From G965230615 sp965230615 (GTDB taxonomy: Bacteria > Pseudomonadota > Gammaproteobacteria > HTCC5015): a DNA stretch of 64,000 nucleotides. The notes below the pieces were generated by a model that saw only the letters and a list, made by a program, of their open reading frames with translations, had not been told where the DNA came from and searched no databases. This document shows, one piece after another, positions 58,841-64,000 of the stretch. Made by a program: the position numbers and the translations under genes. Within the stretch, counting starts at the first letter, position 1. Each line of letters opens with the position of its first letter. The DNA lies in the NCBI GenBank assembly GCA_965230615.1, contig OZ246012.1:124001-188000 (forward strand), given 5' to 3'.

Positions 58841-59093
58841 TTTGGCATCTCCCCTGATTGTAGCTTACTGCTTTAGATAACCCGGTTTTGTATCAAGACG
58901 ATTATACGACTAAAGGTTGATTATGAGTTAATTATTGACGCTCGTTATTGGTTCTGGAGACCAGTTTTTTCCTGAATACCCTAATAAATTAGCTTATAAA
59001 CGCCATTATCCTGGTTTTTTTCGACAGCGCCGTAACGTTTAATAACTCTTGGCTTGTTTTCGGTTTCACGCTGGTAGCGAGAGTGTATGGTGG

Positions 59094-60056
59094 ATGTGTT
59101 TATATTGGAATAAAGCAGCGTTTATCAGTATTTGTATCCTTGCTCTGATATTCAGTGTTCAATTATATGCGGATAATGGTTTTTATGCGCGTAAGGCTGA
59201 AGGTTGGTTTTGGAAGGAACCTGTTCCTGTAGTGCTTGAAGAACGGGTACCGGAGCCTGAAAAGCAATTGCCTGAACCCGTTGCTGTGCCTGAGGATACT
59301 ACTGCCCCTGTAGCGTCCACACCTTTTTCAGCGGCATGGATGCGTGAAAAATTACCCGAATATCGCGATATTGCGCTGGAAAATCCAAGCCCCGAGAATG
59401 TTCGCGCCTATTTTTATTTACAGCGCTACGCAATGGATATGGCTGAACGTTTTGCCATGACCGCTCAGAAGGTTGTTCTTAGTGATGCTGTGCTTGATGA
59501 AAACAACCGACGTTCTTTATCAACCTATGGTGCCAGAGTAATTGATGATCATGCCAAACAAGCCACATTTGATTTGGCACAAAAAATATCGGCACAGGCC
59601 GGTATCTGGTATTTCTATTCCTCAGATTGTCCTTACTGTGAAGCACAGAATCCGGTGCTTAAACGCCTGCAGCGCCGTCTTGATCTCGCGGTTTTACCAA
59701 TTGCACTTGATGGTAAAGCAATGCCTGATAGCAGCTATCCCGATTTTGTGCCTGACCGTGGTCATGCGAAAAATCTCAATGTGTCAGCAACCCCGACTCT
59801 GTATCTGGTTAAAGCGCCGGATCAATTTATTTTACTGAGTGAAGGTTTAACAACAGACAACAGTCTGATGCAAAGAATGATACTGGCTGCGCATGGTGCC
59901 GGCTGGATAAGCGATGAGGAAATTAATAAAACACGCGGCACGGTTCAGCCTACACAACTCTACGTAGATACAAAAGAAATGTCCGATGATGTTCTTGCAG
60001 ACCCGGTTCGTTTGGTTGAGATGCTTCAGTCCACTTTAATACAACCTGAGCTATGA
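59094..60056 (+). CDS. traF: TraF, F-type T4SS thioredoxin-like protein
   Basis: The 320 residues start with a signal peptide (AAFISICILALIFSVQLYA), then a proline-rich segment and a thioredoxin-fold C-terminal domain with intact CPYC in YSSDCPYCEAQN. TraF is periplasmic and required for pilus assembly; its CXXC suggests it can take part in disulfide exchange, possibly covering for the altered DsbC-like protein. The ATG at 59094 is preferred over the in-frame TTG at 59049, which gives no sensible signal peptide. traH follows 41 bp later. Confidence 0.88.
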   Translation: MCLYWNKAAFISICILALIFSVQLYADNGFYARKAEGWFWKEPVPVVLEERVPEPEKQLPEPVAVPEDTTAPVASTPFSAAWMREKLPEYRDIALENPSPENVRAYFYLQRYAMDMAERFAMTAQKVVLSDAVLDENNRRSLSTYGARVIDDHAKQATFDLAQKISAQAGIWYFYSSDCPYCEAQNPVLKRLQRRLDLAVLPIALDGKAMPDSSYPDFVPDRGHAKNLNVSATPTLYLVKAPDQFILLSEGLTTDNSLMQRMILAAHGAGWISDEEINKTRGTVQPTQLYVDTKEMSDDVLADPVRLVEMLQSTLIQPEL

Positions 60057-60097
60057 CTGCCTATTCAATATTCAAACGAACCGGGTAAGGAGGTTTT

Positions 60098-61504
60098 ATG
60101 CAAGCTAAATATTTTTACTTCGTTATTATTGTTTCATGGTTACTGCCAGGTATTACGATGGCAAGTAGTCAGGATTTACTTGATGATATGTTTGACACCT
60201 ATGTGAATACCACACCGGCAGATAAATATGAAACCCAACGCAGAGGTGGTTATACCTTTGGTTCTGTTGTAGCTCGTAATCGAATTGTTCAGCCTAATTT
60301 GATAGCTTTTGATCCACCGAGTTTTCGTGGTGGCTGTCAGGGCATTGATCTCTATGGTGGTTCTTTTAGTTTTATTAATAAAGATCAACTTAATCAGGCA
60401 TTAAGAGCCATAGCCAGCAATGCGCTCTCATATGCCTTCACCTTGGCACTGGAAGGCGTATGTCCAACCTGTATGCAAAAAATGGAAAAGCTGCGTGACT
60501 GGGTCAATCAGGTGAATAAGGAAATGAAAGACTCCTGCCGCTTTGGTCAAATGATGGTGAATGCCACTGGGCTTGATCAATGGCATAGTAGCCGTGTTCA
60601 ATCTGCCCGTGCGCGTGAGGAGTCAGCCGGTACGGTTGATGACTCATTCGATTTTTCGTTTAACTTTACCTCTGAATTAACTTCTGATAATGCAGTTGGC
60701 ACCATGACTTCGGTTAATGCTGTCTGGGCGGCGATGGCCGCAAGTGATACAGCCAGTTGGTTTGGTAGTTTTGGTGATAATGAATTGCGGGAAGTCTTAA
60801 TGTCAGTCACCGGCACACTAATTAAAAGCCCATTGGATGAAACCAATACGCAATGCCTTAACACTGCCGGTGACCAGGAATATTGTTTAAGAGAGTTACC
60901 ACCGATCTTGACAGTAGAGCATTTTATTAATGGTGATGACAGTGGTGCCGTGCAAATTTATGAATGCCAGGATGGTTATGTTGATTGTTTAAACCCCGTA
61001 CCGGTTGCAAAAAACTGGCAGGGATTAAAGTTTCGGGTCAGAGAGGTATTGTTCGGGCCGGCGCCGACCTTTACAGGTGGTCTGGTTTTCAAAATTCGCA
61101 ACAAGACTGCTGTGCTGGATACAACTGAGGAACGCTTTATCGAGTCCGCGCCGATCCCGGTGTACACCATATTGAAGAGTGTTGCCAAATATCCAGGCAC
61201 TGTGCTGACTATTGGCGAACAACTTCAGGAAATCATCGCCGGGCAGATGGCGCGTAATGTTGTCTTTGAAATGATTTCCTCTGTGCGCCAGTCTTTTGGT
61301 TTAAATAATATTCAAATGAGTCAGCAGATGCGTGACAGGTTAAAAGACAGAGTTGCAGAGTTTGAAAGTCGTCAATCGGTAGAACATAAAGAACTCGATA
61401 ATACCTATAAGCTTATGCAACTGGTTGCGCAGATATCACAACAAATATCTCAGCAGGATGAGATGACCGACAGTCAGGTTTTGCCGAATCGCTCAAGAAA
61501 ATAA
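60098..61504 (+). CDS. traH: TraH, F-type T4SS protein
   Basis: The 468 residues have a signal peptide (YFVIIVSWLLPGITMA), the TraH-typical GGYTFGSVVARNRIVQPNLI and FRGGCQGIDLYGGSFSFIN, a CPTC motif (about 125-130) and a C-terminal coiled-coil region (about 405-455). TraH acts in pilus assembly with TraF and TraG. AAGGAGG precedes the ATG. It is followed 8 bases later by traG. Confidence 0.92.
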   Translation: MQAKYFYFVIIVSWLLPGITMASSQDLLDDMFDTYVNTTPADKYETQRRGGYTFGSVVARNRIVQPNLIAFDPPSFRGGCQGIDLYGGSFSFINKDQLNQALRAIASNALSYAFTLALEGVCPTCMQKMEKLRDWVNQVNKEMKDSCRFGQMMVNATGLDQWHSSRVQSARAREESAGTVDDSFDFSFNFTSELTSDNAVGTMTSVNAVWAAMAASDTASWFGSFGDNELREVLMSVTGTLIKSPLDETNTQCLNTAGDQEYCLRELPPILTVEHFINGDDSGAVQIYECQDGYVDCLNPVPVAKNWQGLKFRVREVLFGPAPTFTGGLVFKIRNKTAVLDTTEERFIESAPIPVYTILKSVAKYPGTVLTIGEQLQEIIAGQMARNVVFEMISSVRQSFGLNNIQMSQQMRDRLKDRVAEFESRQSVEHKELDNTYKLMQLVAQISQQISQQDEMTDSQVLPNRSRK

Positions 61505-61512
61505 GCGGCTTT

Positions 61513-64000
61513 ATGTTTGATATTATATCCATTGGCCGCTCGGATTTACTCATTGCTGTTCTGAATGGTGTTGCAATATTAACTTCCAGTACCGGCCCGG
61601 CAGGTTATGGTGGTTTAATCGCGCTTGGCTTAATGATCGGCATACTATTAACTCTGGGCAGGGCTATCGTCACCCAGAAATTGGAGTTGCAATGGATTCT
61701 GGTGGGCTGGCTGCTTTATGCAGTTATTTTCTTGCCGAAAGTCACAGTGACGGTTGAAGATGTTTATACGGGTACTACTACAACAGTGGCTAATGTACCG
61801 ATAGGCATTGGCGCGATTGGTGGCGTCACGTCCACCATTGGTGTTACCTTAACCGATTCGTTTGGCACTGTCTTCGCTTTTCCAAGCCTGACTTCATCCG
61901 GTTATATGGATTCACTCGATGTGATTCATTCAATGCGTGAGATTGATTATGGTGATGCAAACGATGGCAGTTCCACTACCGCTATTCGTACTATCGATGT
62001 GCAACGCAGTTTAAGATCATATTTAATAGATTGTGTTTTTTATGACATGCTGATGGACTTGCCGGCGCATGATATTACCTGGGAAGAGTTGCGCACGGCA
62101 AACAATTTGCTGGATGCTTTGGAGGTTAATTCCAGTGCCTGGTTTACCACAATCTATCTGGTTGCCGCCGATGAAGATGGGCAAACGGTAACCTGCACCA
62201 ATGCATATCAAAACCTCAGAGCTTTTATGTTGAATAATTTTTATCCGGCCTGGCTGGATTATATTGCTTCGATACTGGGTGTGGCGGATGCTGAAGTAAC
62301 GGTACAGGATTCCATTGATGCATTATTTGGTGTGGGTAAATCCGCACAGACTTTTATGTTGAATGCACTGATCAGCCGTGAAATCCGGTTTGCCGAGTTA
62401 GGTTACCACGCTTCGGTGAATAATACGGCTGGTGTTGTGATGCGCACTCAGGCCATGGAACAGCGTCGCACTCAATGGGCTACCGAGCAATCTATGTTTA
62501 TCGAAGTAGCCAGGCCATTAATTTCTTATATTGAATCTTTTTTTTATGCGGTTTCGCCTTTTATGGCTTTTCTGTTTACGTTAGGTGCTGTTGGTATCAC
62601 TTTGTTTGGCCGTTACCTAATGCTTGCTATATGGATTCAGTTATGGATGCCGGTAATGGCGATTAACAACTTATATATTAATCTGGCGTCGTCTGAAAAA
62701 CTACAGGACATTGATGCCAGCGGCCTGGATGTTTTATCAATGGTGGGGATGGAAAATGTCTGGACCGAAACCTCATCCTGGCTTGCTGTTGGTGGCATGC
62801 TGGCGGCAGCAACGCCTTTGTTAACGCTAATGATCATTACCGGTTCGTATTATGCATTTACCCGGCTGACCGACCGCATGGCCGGTGATGATTACATTAA
62901 TGAGAAAATCAGTACACCGGATATATCGGCGCCCGCACCTATTGCTTCAATGGGAGCATTAGGCGCTCAGCAGGCATTGTTTAGTAATGCGCCGGTTACC
63001 GGCACGATTACTACCGGTGCCGGTGATGTAATACCTGATATTCAAATCGGTAGTGCGTTAAGCCGGGGTATGCAATCAGCGCTGAATTCTCAGCAGCAGG
63101 CTATTTCTGATTGGGCGGCAGCTAAAGGTGCGGGATTAAATTTACAGCGCCAGGATGATTTCTCCAAGTTTACAGAAAACTTCAATAGCAGCGGCACAAG
63201 ATCCAGTCATACTATGGTCGATTCTGTTATGGAACGTGCAACGCAAGAAGCGGTTAAAGGAACCTCACTGGAAAACACCATGACGTCGGATGAGCGCGCA
63301 GTGTTACACGGCGCGCTTGGCGCGGCTATGCAGGGTCGCGGTATGCCTGTCAATGGTCAGGTCTCTCAAATGTTGCAAAACATTCGTTCTCTCTCGGAAA
63401 CCGAGCGTGAACAAATCAGCGACCGTCTTGTGCAAGCGGCGAATAGTGAGACAGGTATTCGCAACGAACTGGCCGAAGCGATTGAGACGAATGAACGAGA
63501 AGGCTTGATGAGTCGCTATTCACGCGCTCTGGGTGTATCGGATTCCCAGGAGTGGCGTGAAGCTCAGCGTGATGTAGTCAGCGCAAGCAAAAGTTTTAAT
63601 GAAATTTCAGCATTACGTCAGCAGGTTGGTCTGGATTTTAGAGTTGATGGTGCTGAATTCGGTCATCGTGCGGTGGGCGATGGTTCGGTACATGAACTGG
63701 AAAAAATGGCAATTGTACATGGAATGGATATTGGCAAGATTGAAGATGTGAAAGGCATGTTCGTGCAGACAGGTTTAATACCGGATGCCGATCAGGCTAA
63801 AGCGGCGTCTATCGGTATTGCCATGTCCAGCAGTGATAATCCTGAAGCACTGAATGCCTTGGCTGCCTATATGGCACCGCGCTATGGTACACCTGCCACT
63901 GATCTTGATGATGCAGCGTCCAATAAAAGCTTGTCAGATGAGGCGCGTACATTTGGTGAAGCACAGTCAGAAACACAGGATCAGATTATCGGAGTTTCTG
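61513..64000 (+). CDS. traG: TraG, F-type T4SS protein (partial, runs off window)
   Basis: 829 codons are present, open at the window end. The N-terminal half has several membrane segments (for example LIALGLMIGILLTLG, WILVGWLLYAVIFLP, FFYAVSPFMAFLFTLGAVGITLFG and MLAAATPLLTLMIITG), then a long soluble, Ala/Gln/Ser-rich part. F-type TraG assists pilus assembly through its N-terminal part and mating-pair stabilisation or entry exclusion through its C-terminal part. The ATG at 61513 follows traH directly. The gene completes the traF-H-G cluster seen in SXT-type elements. Confidence 0.88.
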   Translation, partial: MFDIISIGRSDLLIAVLNGVAILTSSTGPAGYGGLIALGLMIGILLTLGRAIVTQKLELQWILVGWLLYAVIFLPKVTVTVEDVYTGTTTTVANVPIGIGAIGGVTSTIGVTLTDSFGTVFAFPSLTSSGYMDSLDVIHSMREIDYGDANDGSSTTAIRTIDVQRSLRSYLIDCVFYDMLMDLPAHDITWEELRTANNLLDALEVNSSAWFTTIYLVAADEDGQTVTCTNAYQNLRAFMLNNFYPAWLDYIASILGVADAEVTVQDSIDALFGVGKSAQTFMLNALISREIRFAELGYHASVNNTAGVVMRTQAMEQRRTQWATEQSMFIEVARPLISYIESFFYAVSPFMAFLFTLGAVGITLFGRYLMLAIWIQLWMPVMAINNLYINLASSEKLQDIDASGLDVLSMVGMENVWTETSSWLAVGGMLAAATPLLTLMIITGSYYAFTRLTDRMAGDDYINEKISTPDISAPAPIASMGALGAQQALFSNAPVTGTITTGAGDVIPDIQIGSALSRGMQSALNSQQQAISDWAAAKGAGLNLQRQDDFSKFTENFNSSGTRSSHTMVDSVMERATQEAVKGTSLENTMTSDERAVLHGALGAAMQGRGMPVNGQVSQMLQNIRSLSETEREQISDRLVQAANSETGIRNELAEAIETNEREGLMSRYSRALGVSDSQEWREAQRDVVSASKSFNEISALRQQVGLDFRVDGAEFGHRAVGDGSVHELEKMAIVHGMDIGKIEDVKGMFVQTGLIPDADQAKAASIGIAMSSSDNPEALNALAAYMAPRYGTPATDLDDAASNKSLSDEARTFGEAQSETQDQIIGVS

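Noticed and set aside
43850..59093. Possible FlhDC-like operator (CCCTAA...CTTAAA-like) upstream of traL and traF
   Set aside because: Similar words occur near 43880 and 58980, but spacing differs and no third copy is clear upstream of traI; I cannot separate this from chance.
1..64000. CRISPR arrays
   Set aside because: No regularly spaced repeats seen; the Cas4-like genes here are not near any array or other cas genes.
1..64000. Insertion sequences or transposases
   Set aside because: No DDE transposase or terminal inverted repeat pair was recognised; the only recombinase is the tyrosine integrase.

Overview
The window joins a gammaproteobacterial chromosome to a large integrative and conjugative element (ICE). 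Bases 1 to about 5014 are core genome: the end of recX, then alaS, lysC, csrA and a tRNA-Ser(GCT) gene, an order common in Gammaproteobacteria. Base use is moderately AT-rich. The species cannot be named from this sequence. From the 3' end of the tRNA gene onward the content becomes mobile: a tyrosine recombinase starts 300 bp downstream and a small excisionase-like helix-turn-helix gene converges on it. The far att site and the end of the element lie beyond base 64000.

Region 6.6-21.1 kb is a plus-strand DNA-processing and maintenance module. It starts with about 1.2 kb of hairpin-rich non-coding DNA. It then carries a small ORF, a class II (B12-dependent) ribonucleotide reductase, an Api92/DUF1281-like protein, SSB, a Cas4-like Fe-S nuclease, a CobS-like AAA+ ATPase, a WGR-like protein, a DUF3150-like protein and a CobT-like VWA protein with an HExxH motif. 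Several of these genes have multi-hairpin leaders and strong ribosome binding sites, and two or three leaders look related to each other.

Region 21.1-35.5 kb is a six-gene minus-strand operon, tightly packed and often overlapping. It encodes a GHKL (HSP90/MutL/MORC-type) ATPase, a DruA-like DUF4338 protein, two large unrecognised proteins, an 1837-residue DUF1998-type superfamily 2 helicase and a Cas4-like PD-(D/E)XK nuclease. There is no methyltransferase. This is the best candidate for an undescribed or variant anti-phage system: it looks Druantia-related, but I do not recognise its composition. A LuxR-type regulator whose receiver lacks the phospho-acceptor Asp sits just upstream on the same strand.

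Region 36.6-64 kb is an F-type (MPF-F) conjugation system with SXT/R391-like order: lytic transglycosylase, FlhD-like and FlhC-like activators, lipoprotein, TraI (MobH), TraD, DUF4400, TraL-E-K-B, DsbC-like, TraV, TraA, TraC, TrbI-like, S26 peptidase, TrbC-TraW, TraU, TraN, TraF, TraH and TraG (cut by the window end). The FlhD-like protein is a tandem fusion and the FlhC-like protein has an extra zinc ribbon. TraI lacks its HD signature, TraD has a broken Walker A, and the DsbC-like protein has Ser at both CXXC cysteines, while TraC, TraF and the pore genes look intact. A second minus-strand cargo block between traN and traF encodes two GIY-YIG-like proteins and a membrane protein.
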